Source of the DNA: a bacterium
GTDB lineage: Bacteria > Sysuimicrobiota > Sysuimicrobiia > Sysuimicrobiales > Segetimicrobiaceae
Assembly (NCBI GenBank): GCA_035307765.1
Contig: DATGHU010000018.1
Span: 7,335 to 71,334, forward strand
Reading direction: 5' to 3'
DNA: 64,000 nucleotides
The number at the start of each line of letters is the position of its first letter. Position 1 is the first letter of the stretch. Position numbers and translations under genes: made by a program. Below the pieces are notes generated by a model that did no database searches, was not told the origin of the DNA, and saw nothing but the letters and a program-made list of their open reading frames with translations. This document shows, one piece after another, positions 1 through 8,571 of this stretch.

Positions 1-422
1 TTAGCCCTACTGATCATGCTCTGGATCAAGTCCTTGGTAATTTTCCCCCCCTCACTCCGGACGATTTCCAGGTCTGCGCCGAACGCTCGCATTGTCTGGA
101 GTTTCTCTCGGGCAAAGGCGTCGGAGGAAACCGCCTTGAATGGGTATCCCTTCACCGCGCAAACCAAGGCCAACGAGGAACCAGTACTCCCGCCCGTGGC
201 TTCCACGACCGTCATCCCCTGGTGGAGATCGCCTCTCGCCTCGGCCTCCTCAATCATCGCCAACGCCAAGCGGTCCTTGTAGGACCCCGTCGGGCTAAAG
301 AATTCAAGTTTCACCAGGACTTGGGCACTATTTGGCGGCACGATCTTATTCAGGGGGACGACCGGTGTATTGCCAATCGCGTCGAGAACCGATGGGCGCG
401 CGTTTGGGTGTCGATCCGTCAT
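1..422 (-). CDS. Cysteine synthase / PLP-dependent beta-family enzyme, N-terminal 140 residues (cut by window edge)
   Basis: The reading frame is open from an ATG at 422 to the window edge, so only the N-terminal 140 residues are present. It matches the cysteine synthase/cystathionine beta-synthase fold-type II PLP family: an early IGNTP motif (residues 16-20), the PLP-lysine segment SPTGSYKDRLA with the Schiff-base Lys at residue 49, and the phosphate-binding loop EATGGSTGSSLA around residues 74-85. In canonical O-acetylserine sulfhydrylases that loop reads TSGNTG, so the exact substrate is uncertain. AAGGAGG at 432-438 lies 9 bases before the ATG and supports this start. Members make cysteine from O-acetylserine and sulfide, or condense serine derivatives with related thiols, in the cytoplasm. 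The next gene upstream on this strand ends about 300 bases away. Confidence 0.85.
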   Translation of the reverse strand, partial: MTDRHPNARPSVLDAIGNTPVVPLNKIVPPNSAQVLVKLEFFSPTGSYKDRLALAMIEEAEARGDLHQGMTVVEATGGSTGSSLALVCAVKGYPFKAVSSDAFAREKLQTMRAFGADLEIVRSEGGKITKDLIQSMISRA

Positions 423-721
423 CAGAGATGGCCTCCTTGAGATTCTGCAGGCAAGCTTCTTCTCCAAATGGCAACAGTGCCCTTTCAACTCCTCCCATGC
501 GTCGTGATTGCAGCCGGCAAATCACGCCACTGAATCCAAACAAGCCGGAAAGGATTTGAGCCGTGGCCGGAACTCTTCTGGGAGCGTTGCGTTTCCCATG
601 ACGATGGGGGGGTGTGCCGATCTATCTCAAGCAAGATTGGGGATCAGTGACTCGGAACTCTCCGAAGCATGCCGATCCGACTAAGTCCCGATCGCGCGAC
701 CTCTACGGTCCGCCGCCAGCA

Positions 722-1195
722 TCATCCTTGGTCATATGCCCGACGCAAGCCCTCGATGTCAATCTTGTTCATTTGAAGCATAGCCTTCATGACGTTCTTT
801 GACTTCTCAGCATTCTTGTCCCGCATCATCGCGCCCAACACAGAAGGGATGATTTGCCACGACAGCCCATATTTGTCTCTCAACCAGCCGCATCGTTGCT
901 TTTCACCGCCCTCAGAAAGCTTCTCCCAGAGCCCGTCGACTTCTGCTTGCGTCTCACAGTTCACGAAAAATGATATGGCCGGCGAGAAGGTAAACTGCGG
1001 TCCACCGTTCAGTGCGGAAAATTCCTGCCCATCGAGCTGGAATGTCGCGGCCATGACCGTGCCCTTCGGCCCCGGTCCTGCCTCACCATATCGAGTCAGG
1101 CTCGTGATCTTTGAGTTTTTGAAAATAGAAACATAGAAGTTCACCGCCTCTTCGGCGTTGCCGTCAAACCAGAGGAACGGGGTAATTTTTTGCAT
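722..1195 (-). CDS. VOC family protein, PhnB / 3-demethylubiquinone-methyltransferase-like
   Basis: A 157-residue protein of the vicinal-oxygen-chelate superfamily, PhnB-like branch (once labelled 3-demethylubiquinone-9 3-methyltransferase). The opening MQKITPFLWFDGNAEEAVNFY with a following IFKNSKI is typical, as are the mid-protein ALNGGPQFTFSPAISFFV segment and the C-terminal KYGLSWQIIPSVL. These proteins are small dimeric betaalphabetabetabeta domains, usually of unknown substrate and often lacking a complete metal-ligand set. Length is normal for the family. It stands alone: a 300-base gap separates it from the cysteine synthase gene downstream and about 100 bases from the small ORF upstream. 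Function should be read as unknown. Confidence 0.85.
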   Translation of the reverse strand: MQKITPFLWFDGNAEEAVNFYVSIFKNSKITSLTRYGEAGPGPKGTVMAATFQLDGQEFSALNGGPQFTFSPAISFFVNCETQAEVDGLWEKLSEGGEKQRCGWLRDKYGLSWQIIPSVLGAMMRDKNAEKSKNVMKAMLQMNKIDIEGLRRAYDQG

Positions 1196-1295
1196 GCGGC
1201 TCTCCCCCTTTACCGTTCGGACTGACAGCTGTATTTGACCAGGGCGGGCAGAGCGCCCACGAACACGGATTAAGGCTGGTTGGGGAATTCACACC

Positions 1296-1451
1296 TCAGA
1301 AGAACTTCCATAGTCCGTACACGAAATAGTCAGCCATCACCCGCGTCAGGTAGAGAATGATCTTCATGAGAATGTAGCTGAGTATCAACAGCCCCAAGAA
1401 GAACTTGACCCTGAACCGCAATTCGGAAGCAAGACCCTTCATTTGACTCAT
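1296..1451 (-). CDS. Small putative membrane peptide, 51 aa
   Basis: A short open frame from ATG 1451 to TGA 1296 would encode 51 residues: a basic N-terminus (LASELRFRVK), one hydrophobic stretch of about 20 residues (FFLGLLILSYILMKIILYL), and an aromatic tail ending LWKFF. The charge-then-hydrophobic layout is that of a single-pass small membrane protein. I see no good ribosome binding site; a second ATG three codons later is equally possible. No family recognised. It could be chance, but the coherent hydrophobic segment is unusual for non-coding GC-rich DNA. Confidence 0.4.
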   Translation of the reverse strand: MSQMKGLASELRFRVKFFLGLLILSYILMKIILYLTRVMADYFVYGLWKFF

Positions 1452-1600
1452 GAAGCGGGGCCGCTAAACTCCCGCTTCGTGCCCCGCGCTTCGTCGCGGC
1501 CGGGCCATTGAGAGAGGCATGGGAGGACCACCCCGACCGCCGTTACGCATGAAGGTCCCGCGGTTGGTGCTCCGCCGGACGCAAGCGTGGCCCGTCATGC

Positions 1601-1747
1601 CTATTTGTGCAGTTCCGAGATCTTTGACCCCACGAGGGTCAGATTGTACATGAGACCCTTCTGCCCCACCACAAACCCGACGATAGGCTCATTGAACTTC
1701 GTGGTATCGATGGACGCTTGCGCCCCCAGATTGACCGGGCACGTCAC
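1601..1747 (-). CDS. Small ORF overlapping the end of the HAF-repeat gene, 48 aa
   Basis: GTG at 1747 overlaps the TGA of the upstream HAF-repeat gene by four bases (GTGA), and the frame stays open for 48 codons, ending TAG at 1601. The product has a plausible soluble composition (ASIDTTKFNEPIVGFVVGQ, then a polar C-terminus SKISELHK), unlike the Arg/Pro-rich shadow frames nearby. It may be a translationally coupled small protein, or the remnant tail of a decayed gene. No family is recognised and the start is uncertain. Confidence 0.3.
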   Translation of the reverse strand: MTCPVNLGAQASIDTTKFNEPIVGFVVGQKGLMYNLTLVGSKISELHK

Positions 1748-2628
1748 AGCCTGATGAAGCCATGCTGCCTCTTCGCGCCGTCTTGATAGCCACCGGCGAT
1801 CTGACCGCTGCTGTTGATCCCCGCCGCCTCCACTCCGGCGGCGTTAGAGATGTCAATCGGCGTTAACGCTCCTCCGTCAAACTCAAACGCATGCTCCTTT
1901 CCAGATGGATCGACACTGTACCCCACAATCTGTACGGTGTTGTTGATCCCGAGGAGCTCGGTTCCGGCGGCGCCGGCGATGTCGATCGTTCTGAACGTGC
2001 CGGCGGAGAGTAGGAACCCGTGCTCCCTGCGCGATGGGTCCGTGAAATACCCGACGATGTCGCCTTTGGCATTGATCCCCATGGCTTCCGTTCCTGTGGC
2101 GCTGGGGACGTTGATGGGGCTAAAAGTTCCCCCGACCAACACAAAGCCGTGCCGCCTACCGTCATCATACCATCCTACGACATCGCCGTGATCGTTGATC
2201 CCGTGGGCGAGGGTCTGAACGGCCCCGGGGAAGTCGATCGTGCTGAAGGCACCGCCGCTCTGAGCGAACCCGTGTGCTCCCTTCGCGTCCGAATAGGCCC
2301 CCACGACGCGGCCGCCGTTGTTGATCCCGAAAGCCGCCTCTCTCAAGGTGGGGCCGGGAACCGGAACGGTGCTGAAGACTCCCTGGGTGAGCACAAACCC
2401 CCGCCACTTCCCCGAGTTGTCGATAGTGAATCCGACCACCTGGTTCGCGTCGTTGAGCCCGGTCACGATCGTATCCCTGGCATTGGGAACGTCGATTTGA
2501 ATAACGGGACGGGACACGGCCGATGAAGCCGTCCGCATACCGGATCCGGTCAGGCACAGCGCCAGGAGCAACGATCCTAGCGCCAGACCGCCGCGTCCAC
2601 CCAGAATCCTGATGCCGTTCGTGGTCAT
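1744..2628 (-). CDS. Secreted HAF-repeat protein
   Basis: A 294-residue protein. The ATG at 2628 is chosen because GGGAGG lies eight bases before it and a signal peptide follows directly (basic MTTNGIRILGGRGG, then LALGSLLLALCLTG); longer in-frame extensions are Arg/Pro-rich and unlikely. The mature part is about six repeats of roughly 43 residues, each built on a GIN-x-x-G-x-(V/I)VG core (LNDANQVVG, INNGGRVVG, INDHGDVVG, INAKGDIVG, INNTVQIVG, INSSGQIAG) alternating with HGF-(V/L) and (F/L)(S/T)-x-I-(D/N) strands. This is the extracellular HAF repeat seen in surface or secreted proteins of environmental bacteria, probably a beta-propeller-like fold. Ligand and role are unknown. A strong perfect hairpin (2752-2783) lies upstream. 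Confidence 0.8.
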   Translation of the reverse strand: MTTNGIRILGGRGGLALGSLLLALCLTGSGMRTASSAVSRPVIQIDVPNARDTIVTGLNDANQVVGFTIDNSGKWRGFVLTQGVFSTVPVPGPTLREAAFGINNGGRVVGAYSDAKGAHGFAQSGGAFSTIDFPGAVQTLAHGINDHGDVVGWYDDGRRHGFVLVGGTFSPINVPSATGTEAMGINAKGDIVGYFTDPSRREHGFLLSAGTFRTIDIAGAAGTELLGINNTVQIVGYSVDPSGKEHAFEFDGGALTPIDISNAAGVEAAGINSSGQIAGGYQDGAKRQHGFIRL

Positions 2629-2751
2629 TGACGGCGCCTCCCGCGCCTCGTCGTCGAGGCGTCGGATGTACAAGCTGCTCTCTCTTGGGATGCCCGCAGG
2701 GGCAAATTTTCCGAACTTGGGCGGCGGACTCCTGCATCCGGACGGCGATCC

Positions 2752-2783
2752 GGCCGGCGGGGGTCCGCGCACCCCCGCCGGCC
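2752..2783. repeat. Perfect 13-bp inverted repeat (hairpin), 6-nt loop
   Basis: Arms at 2752-2764 and 2771-2783 (GGCCGGCGGGGGT and its exact complement) enclose CCGCGC. The stem is almost all G-C, so it would be very stable in RNA or as a cruciform. There is no T-tract on either side, so a classical intrinsic terminator is unlikely. It lies about 120 bases upstream of the HAF-repeat gene, in what would be its leader. Confidence 0.7.
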
Positions 2784-2992
2784 AGAGGAACGCTGGCCCT
2801 CCAACGGATGGACGGCACCCACCAACGTTGCGGCGACGGGAATGGACCACGCCGGCGCGCGTGGTGATGTCCTCACCACTCCCCGACTTGGGTATATTTC
2901 TACTGGCGGCTTGGGAACCGGTTGGCCTTCACCGATTCCTACTTTGTGCATCCTGCTCAGCGACACTTTGGGTGCCAGGATAGGATCAACGG

Positions 2993-3010
2993 GGGCGAAT
3001 TAATTCGCCC
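2993..3010. repeat. Perfect 18-bp palindrome GGGCGAATTAATTCGCCC
   Basis: Two 9-base arms meet with no spacer; the centre is AATTAATT in an otherwise GC-rich gap. The symmetry and AT centre suit a dimeric regulator's operator better than a terminator. A second, smaller inverted repeat (GTGGGT-TCTAA-ACCCAC, 3023-3039) follows 12 bases later. Confidence 0.6.
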
Positions 3011-3222
3011 GGGGCCACCTCAGTGGGTTCTAAACCCACCCCCGGCCGCCTAGCCCTCACCGCTCGCCTGTTCCTGCCGACACCTCCACTTCCCGCTCTC
3101 GGCCCGCTGTCCCGCCTCTGTGGCAGCGGAGACGCTGCGCCGGCGAGCACTGCGCAACTCGAGATCTTTCCCCGTTCCGTCCGAGGCAGGACTCTTCGAG
3201 CCGGCGGTCCAACCCCTCGACC

Positions 3223-4110
3223 ATGATCGTCGGCGCCGCGGAGCCCCGCGGGAGGCCCGCGGGGCGGGTGCAGCTGGAACCCCTGGTTGCGGTCGTTCTC
3301 TGGGGCGGGATCTACGCGGGGGCTAAGCTTGGGTTGGCGGAAATCCCGACCCTGACCTTCACCTACCTCCGGGTCCTGCTGGCTACGTTGGTTTTCGCCG
3401 CAACCGTCCGTGGGTGGACCGCCCTCATCCGGCCGACTGTATGGAAACCCCTCCTCGGGGCCGGTCTGGCGCAAACGGCATTCCAACTCATGCTGATCGC
3501 CGGCCTGCGGCGGACGACCGCCGGGACCAGCGCGATCCTGCTTGCCGCGGCCCCGCTCCTGACCGTGGGATGGCTCGGGATCACCGGTCGGGAGGGGATC
3601 GCGGGGCGCCAGTGGGCCAGCCTGCTCGTCGGGTTCGTCGGCGTGGCACTCGTCGTCCGGGGAGGAATGAGCGGGCTGGACCGAGTGCACGTGGCCGGAG
3701 ATGTGCTCGCGCTCGGCGCGGCCGGCGCGTGGGTGTGGTACAGCCTCGCGATCGGTCCCGTGGTCGGTGAGCTCGGCGCGATGCGCGCGACCGGGGGTGC
3801 GATGGCGGTCGCGGCGGTATTCCTCACCCCGGTCGCGCTCGCGGGAACCGGCCACCTTCGATGGCAGGCGGTCACGTGGCCGGCGTGGGCGGGCCTCGTG
3901 TACAGCGCGACCGCGGGGATGGTCGTCGCGATGGCGTTATGGAGCAGATCGGTCCGGCGGTTGGGACCGCGCCAGACCATGGTGTACGTCTATCTTGAGC
4001 CGGTCTCCGCCGTCGCGATCGCCGCCGTGCTGCTCGGCGAAACCCTGACCCCGATCCAGATCCCGGGGACGCTCCTGACGTTTGCCGGCGTATGGCTGGC
4101 GTCGAGCTAG
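3223..4110 (+). CDS. EamA/DMT-family transporter
   Basis: A 295-residue integral membrane protein of the drug/metabolite transporter superfamily, with two EamA halves and about ten hydrophobic segments. Recognisable landmarks are VVLWGGIYAGAKLG in the first helix, TFTYLRVLLATLVF in the second, RRTTAGTSAILLAAAPLL at the end of the first half, and the C-terminal YLEPVSAVAIAAVLLGE-TLTPIQIPG segment, which is the typical repeat-end signature. Such proteins export amino acids, nucleobases or other metabolites across the inner membrane; the substrate cannot be read from sequence. No convincing ribosome binding site precedes the ATG at 3223. The next gene (a broken DHDPS-family gene) starts 102 bases downstream on the same strand. 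Confidence 0.85.
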   Translation: MIVGAAEPRGRPAGRVQLEPLVAVVLWGGIYAGAKLGLAEIPTLTFTYLRVLLATLVFAATVRGWTALIRPTVWKPLLGAGLAQTAFQLMLIAGLRRTTAGTSAILLAAAPLLTVGWLGITGREGIAGRQWASLLVGFVGVALVVRGGMSGLDRVHVAGDVLALGAAGAWVWYSLAIGPVVGELGAMRATGGAMAVAAVFLTPVALAGTGHLRWQAVTWPAWAGLVYSATAGMVVAMALWSRSVRRLGPRQTMVYVYLEPVSAVAIAAVLLGETLTPIQIPGTLLTFAGVWLASS

Positions 4111-4212
4111 CCGCGCCGCCCGCAGCCCGATCGGAGGACTCCTGACACGGCCGCATCGAAGGATGCGCTGCGCGGTCGCACGGGATCTGAGCCAGAGCGG
4201 AGGAAGCCGATC

Positions 4213-5093
4213 ATGCCGCACGTTGCCCCCGGAGTCTACAACATCACGGCCACGCCGCTCGATCCGTCCGGCGAACTGGACCTTGCCGGACTGCGCAGGC
4301 TGGTGGACTTCCAGGTGGCGCTCGGGGTCACCGGCCTGAGCATCCTCGGGAACCTGGGTGAGGTCCGCTACCTGACCGACGCGGAGCGGGACGCGGTGGT
4401 CGACACGACGATCGCGCAGGTCGCCGGGCGGGCACCGGTGATCGTCGGGATGGGGTTCAGCGGGCCGCAGCCACGCTGCGGCGATGGTGGCGCTGCCGGC
4501 TGGCGTCCGGGGGCAAGAGGCGATCGTGGACCACTATCGCCGCGTCGGCGAAGGCATGCCGCTCCCCATCGTCGTCTACGATGAGCCGGTGTCAAGCGGG
4601 GTGGCGATGCCCCCGGCCCTGCTCGCCCGCATCGTCGAGACCGTCCCGACGGCAGCGGTGATCAAGTTGGAGGACCCTCCGACGCCGGCGAAGCTCACGC
4701 AGATCCGTCGGCTCCTCGGGGACAGGGCCCAGATCTTCGGCGGACTTGGGGGGACGTTCTTCCTCGAGGAACTGGGGCGCGGGGCGGTCGGGACGATGAC
4801 CGGGTTTGCCTACGCCGAGATTTTGGTAACGATCTACGCTCGGTTTACGAGCGGAGATACACCCGGCGCCCGGTCGGTGTTCGAACGCTACCTTCCCCCT
4901 CATCCGCTACGAGGCTCAGCCCGGGATCGGGCTCGCCCTACGGAAGGAGATCCTCCGCCGCCGTGGGGCGCTGCGGACGGCTGTGGTGCGGCCCCCGGCC
5001 CAGCCGCTGGACCCGGAGACGCTGACCGAGCTCGACGCCACCCTGGCCTCGGTGGGACTCGCCGGCAAAGACCCGGTGCTCAACGTCCGCTGA
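4213..5093 (+). pseudogene. Dihydrodipicolinate synthase-family lyase, broken by two frame changes
   Basis: Three consecutive reading frames together spell one DHDPS/N-acetylneuraminate-lyase family protein. Frame 1 from ATG 4213 gives the N-terminus (GVYNITATPLDPSGELD) and the conserved GLSILGNLGEVRYL loop up to VIVGMGFS. Frame 2 picks up at about 4472 (HAAAMVALPAG), containing the YDEP motif and the Schiff-base Lys in VIKLEDPP (codon 4664). Frame 3 begins inside a run of five C at 4895-4899 and runs through LIRYEAQPGIGLALRKEIL to TGA 5093. At the first junction about a dozen residues expected between the glycine loop and the VALP strand are missing, so it looks like a real deletion rather than a single miscall. 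The second is a one-base change in a homopolymer and could be a sequencing error. Confidence 0.8.
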
Positions 5094-5133
5094 GCCGCGT
5101 TTGCCCCGACGTCGATAGAGGCCCCGGCCCCCC

Positions 5134-6396
5134 TTACCTCGCCCCACGAATCTTCCAGACGAAGACCGAGCCGAGGGTGACGTAGACGATCGCCAGGGCG
5201 AACGCGACAGAGTAGCCGAGATTTGACCCACCGCGGTTGAAGGCGTCGATCACCGGCCCGGCCAGGATCGGCGCCACCACCTGCGGCAGCGTGTTGGCGA
5301 TCGCCCAAATCCCGAGATCCTTTGCCGCGGACCGGGTCGGCGGCAGCACGTCGATCGCCAGCGCCCAGTCCACGCTCGTATACGCGCCGTAGCCAACCCC
5401 AAACAGAACGGCGATCACCTTGAGGGCGGAAAGCGGCGGCTGCATCAGGAGCCCGAGGCTGGTCAGGGCAAGGAAGAAGCCGGCCGTCGAGACGATCCCC
5501 TTCCGCCCAATCCGATCCGAGAGCACCCCGGCGGCAAGGGCCACGAGCGTTGCGGCCGCGATGGTGATCGCGCTGAGGACGCTCGTGGTGCGCGCGGCCT
5601 CCCGCACCGACAGATGTAGCGTGTCCTTCACAAAGAACTGAAGGAAGCTGATCAACGTGTAAAACCCGAGCATCACGAGCCCCCGTGTCAGGAACAGCCA
5701 CCCGAAGTCCGGATAGCGCCGCGGGTCGATCCAGAAGGAGCGGAGGAAATCGGGCAGCCGTATCGGCGGGGCGGCGGGCAGCCGTTCTTCTCGGATCTGC
5801 GAGGCCATCATCGCCGTGCACACCAACAACACACCGATGTCGATGCCGTACACCAGGGGAGTCTGTCCACGCCCGACGAGATCCCCGGCGACCAATACCG
5901 CCGAGATGGTGCCGATCATCATCATGAACCCCATCACCCCGGACGTCATCCCCCGCTGCGAGGGAGGGATCTTGTCCGGGATGAGCCCGTTGAACGCCCC
6001 TCCCGCGAAGTTCGTCGCGGTCTGGACGATTACCACGGCGCCGACGTACCAGGCGTAGCCGGTCGCGTAGCGCATCGCCAAAAGGCCCAGACAGCTGACG
6101 AGCGTACCGGCGATGACGAACGGCCGCCGCCGCCCCATCGACAGCGTGGAGCGGTCGCTCAGCGCCCCGGAGATCGGCGAGATCACCATCGCCATCACCG
6201 CGCCGGCGGCGAACAACGCCCCTAGGTAAGCGCCCTTCTGCGCCTCGGGGACGAAGCGGAGGACCTCCGCCGGGATGACCACGGTGAGCAGCGCCCCCCA
6301 GTGGAAGCTGATCGCGAACCAGTACAGGCCCAGCCAGCCGACCTCCACGGGGCGGACGAGGCGGGTGGGGGGTCCGGCGCCTGCCACGGGGATCAT
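5134..6396 (-). CDS. MFS transporter
   Basis: A 420-residue major facilitator with about twelve hydrophobic segments. Family signatures: after the second helix a loop GALSDRSTLSMGRRRPF (the MFS motif-A region, D-R-x-G-R-R-x), and a NGLIPDKIPPSQRG segment before helix five, typical of the branch related to GPH/SLC45 sugar transporters; a second GVLSDRIGRKG loop marks the start of the C-terminal half. The ATG at 6396 directly follows the TAG stop of the acyl-CoA ligase gene (TAGATG), so the two are surely one transcript and probably translationally coupled. That link suggests uptake or efflux of a carboxylic acid handled by the ligase, but the substrate is inference. Confidence 0.85.
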   Translation of the reverse strand: MIPVAGAGPPTRLVRPVEVGWLGLYWFAISFHWGALLTVVIPAEVLRFVPEAQKGAYLGALFAAGAVMAMVISPISGALSDRSTLSMGRRRPFVIAGTLVSCLGLLAMRYATGYAWYVGAVVIVQTATNFAGGAFNGLIPDKIPPSQRGMTSGVMGFMMMIGTISAVLVAGDLVGRGQTPLVYGIDIGVLLVCTAMMASQIREERLPAAPPIRLPDFLRSFWIDPRRYPDFGWLFLTRGLVMLGFYTLISFLQFFVKDTLHLSVREAARTTSVLSAITIAAATLVALAAGVLSDRIGRKGIVSTAGFFLALTSLGLLMQPPLSALKVIAVLFGVGYGAYTSVDWALAIDVLPPTRSAAKDLGIWAIANTLPQVVAPILAGPVIDAFNRGGSNLGYSVAFALAIVYVTLGSVFVWKIRGAR

Positions 6397-8088
6397 CTAG
6401 ACGTCTTCGTCGGCCTTCTCCGCCACGGTCTCGCGAATCTCTCGCCGGAGGACCTTCCCGATGGCGCTCTTCGGAAGCTCGGTGACGATCTCGATCCGGC
6501 GCGGCACCTTGAACGACGCGAGGCGGCTCCGGCAAAACTCGACCAACTCGCGCCGTACCTGCTTGGGATCGTCGGTGACGCCGTCCTTCAGCACGACCTG
6601 CGCCACGAGGAGCTCACCCCGCACCTTGTGCGTGACGCCGGTGACCGCCGCTTCCTTGACTTTGGGGTGTTCGTGGAGCAGTTCTTCAATCTCCCGCGGA
6701 TATACCTTGAGTCCGCCGACGTTGACGAGATCCTTCTTGCGGTCGATGATGAAGAAGTACCCCTCCTCGTCCATGCGGGCGATGTCGCCCGTATGCAGCC
6801 AGCCGCCCCGCAGCGTTTCGGCGGTCTCCTGCGGAGCGTTCCAGTACCCCCGCATCACCTGAGGGCCGCGGATGACCAGCTCCCCGCTCTCGCCCAGCGG
6901 GAGCTCGCGCTCCCCGGTATCGAGGTCGACGATCCGCGCCTCGGTGTCCGGCAGCGGCAGACCGATGCTGCCCACCTTGTGCTGTCCGTACACCGGGTTG
7001 ACGTGGGTCCCGGGCGAGGCCTCACTCAGCCCGTACCCTTCCAGCACCGTGGCTCCGGTCAGCCGTTCGAACTCGGCCTGCACCTCGCCCGACAGCGGTG
7101 CCGACCCACTGACGCAGACCTTGATCGAATGGAGGTTGTACCGCTGGACGTCCTTCAGGTGATTGATCGCCAGGTACATCGCCGGCACACCGGGGAAGAT
7201 CGTCGGTCGGTGGCGTGCGATCATCGCGGCGACCACCCGAGTGTCGAACAAACCCATGACGACACAAATCACGGTCGAAGCCACACTGATCGCGGTGTTG
7301 AGCGCGACCGTCAGCCCGTAAACGTGAAAGAACGGCGCGACCCCGAGGAACCGCTCTTTGCCCTCCTCAAGCGTCGTCAGCCAATGCCGCATCTGGGTGC
7401 AGTTCGTCACAAGGTTGCGGTGGGTGAGCATCGCCCCCTTGGGCGTCCCGGTCGTGCCGCCGGTGTACTGGAGGACCGCCAGATCGTCCGGGGCCACTCG
7501 GACCCCGGGCGCGCGGGGGGATGCGCTCCGAAGAAGCGACACGAGCCGAAGTCCCTCCCCCGGGTTGGCGGTACCGCGCAGTTTGTACCAGGCCAACTGC
7601 TTCCACGGAAATGGGAAGAAGTCATAGGGCTCAGTCACAATCAGGGACTCGATTCGAGTTTCGGCCATCACCTCGGTCAACCCGGGGACGAACCGCGAGA
7701 GCGTGAGGATGATCTTCGCCCCGGAGTTCCCGAGCACCGTGGCGAGGTCGCGGGACTTGTAGAGCGGGTTGATGGGGACGACGACGGCGCCCGCCTTGAG
7801 TGCCCCGTAGAAACCGACGACAAACTGGGGGAAATTGGGGAGCTGGATGGCCACACGGTCGCCGGGCTTGACTCCGAGCCAGAGCAGCGCGTTCGCGAAC
7901 CGGTTGGCAAGCTGGTCGACCCGACGGTAGGTGAACACCGAGGAAAAGGTCGGCGCCGCGAGGAGGATTGCGGCGTGGCGCGGGGACCGCCGGGCGTGCT
8001 CCTCGAGAAAATGGTGCACCGGCACCTTCGGATACGATAGGGTCGCCGGCACCCCCGCCTCATAGCTCCGCAGCCAGATGCGGTCCAT
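6397..8088 (-). CDS. Long-chain fatty-acid/AMP-dependent CoA ligase
   Basis: A 563-residue acyl-adenylate-forming enzyme: acid + ATP + CoA to acyl-CoA + AMP + PPi. The ATG at 8088 is preceded by AGGAGGAGGG, which decides it over longer in-frame options. The AMP-binding P-loop YTGGTTGTPKGAML, the A5 motif LEGYGLSEASP, the hinge-region GWLHTGDIARMDEEGYFFIIDRKKD and the C-terminal catalytic Lys segment LPKSAIGKVLRREIR are all intact. The N-terminal HHFLEEHARRSPRHAAIL segment and overall length are typical of FadD-like ligases. It is the first gene of a two-gene unit with the MFS transporter immediately downstream. Chain-length preference cannot be judged. Confidence 0.92.
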   Translation of the reverse strand: MDRIWLRSYEAGVPATLSYPKVPVHHFLEEHARRSPRHAAILLAAPTFSSVFTYRRVDQLANRFANALLWLGVKPGDRVAIQLPNFPQFVVGFYGALKAGAVVVPINPLYKSRDLATVLGNSGAKIILTLSRFVPGLTEVMAETRIESLIVTEPYDFFPFPWKQLAWYKLRGTANPGEGLRLVSLLRSASPRAPGVRVAPDDLAVLQYTGGTTGTPKGAMLTHRNLVTNCTQMRHWLTTLEEGKERFLGVAPFFHVYGLTVALNTAISVASTVICVVMGLFDTRVVAAMIARHRPTIFPGVPAMYLAINHLKDVQRYNLHSIKVCVSGSAPLSGEVQAEFERLTGATVLEGYGLSEASPGTHVNPVYGQHKVGSIGLPLPDTEARIVDLDTGERELPLGESGELVIRGPQVMRGYWNAPQETAETLRGGWLHTGDIARMDEEGYFFIIDRKKDLVNVGGLKVYPREIEELLHEHPKVKEAAVTGVTHKVRGELLVAQVVLKDGVTDDPKQVRRELVEFCRSRLASFKVPRRIEIVTELPKSAIGKVLRREIRETVAEKADEDV

Positions 8089-8571
8089 CGCCCTCCTCCT
8101 GTTCGCCTTGCTCACCCAGCCCCGCCATTCCACCCACGGGCGCCGCGGCGGCGCCCCGTTCGCGCCGAGGAAACGAAGAGAACGGGCCCTCTCGGGAAAC
8201 ACAGGTGCCGCGATGAGCACCGGTACCGAAGAGTCCGGGCGGGGAAGAGCGGACCGCCCTATGCTCCCCTCCACTCTGCCGGGAGCTCAGTGAGGACCAC
8301 CCGAATGCCGGATTCGTCCGCCGGCTCGGCCCCCGGCGGGGCGTTGGCTCAGCCATTCGGTGGATGCCCCCGCCCCCCTGCTGTCGGGTTTCTCGCCTGC
8401 CCGGTTGCCGGGTGGCGGCATGGGCGGCGCTCAGGTCCGCCGACCCGGGACCGGAGGAAGGGCGTGCTTAGTCCGGGGATCGATGCCGTCACCCCGGGAA
8501 ACTGTTCTCGATTCTCATTTTCCCAGGATGCCGCGGGCTCCGTGGCGCGTCTTGGCTCTGCGGGGTATCAT
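8089..8571. other. Intergenic region, 483 bases
   Basis: Lies between the start of the acyl-CoA ligase gene and the end of the Crp/Fnr gene, both on the minus strand. It would hold the ligase promoter, but I see no convincing -35/-10 pair, no clear operator palindrome and no small gene; the open frames here are compositionally non-coding. Confidence 0.5.

Larger units (their letters stand above)
2629..3222. other. Intergenic region, 594 bases, with several palindromes
   Basis: This gap separates divergent genes (HAF protein to the left, DMT transporter to the right). Long frames crossing it are Arg/Pro-rich and look non-coding. What it does contain is three inverted repeats, listed separately: a 13-bp hairpin (2752-2783), an 18-bp perfect palindrome (2993-3010) and a 6-bp hairpin (3023-3039). 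I cannot assign promoters with confidence. Confidence 0.6.

Noticed and set aside
3023-3039. Possible tRNA-Leu(UAG) anticodon arm or T-arm (GTGGG-TTCTAAA-CCCAC).
   Set aside because: No acceptor, D or variable arms can be formed around it in either direction, and the loop lacks T-loop consensus.
2986-3855. Long minus-strand ORF antisense to the DMT gene.
   Set aside because: Arg/Gly/Pro-rich shadow composition typical of high-GC antisense frames; no motifs.
6301-8040. Long plus-strand ORF antisense to the acyl-CoA ligase.
   Set aside because: Opposite a complete, motif-rich CoA ligase; Asp/His/Arg-rich shadow.
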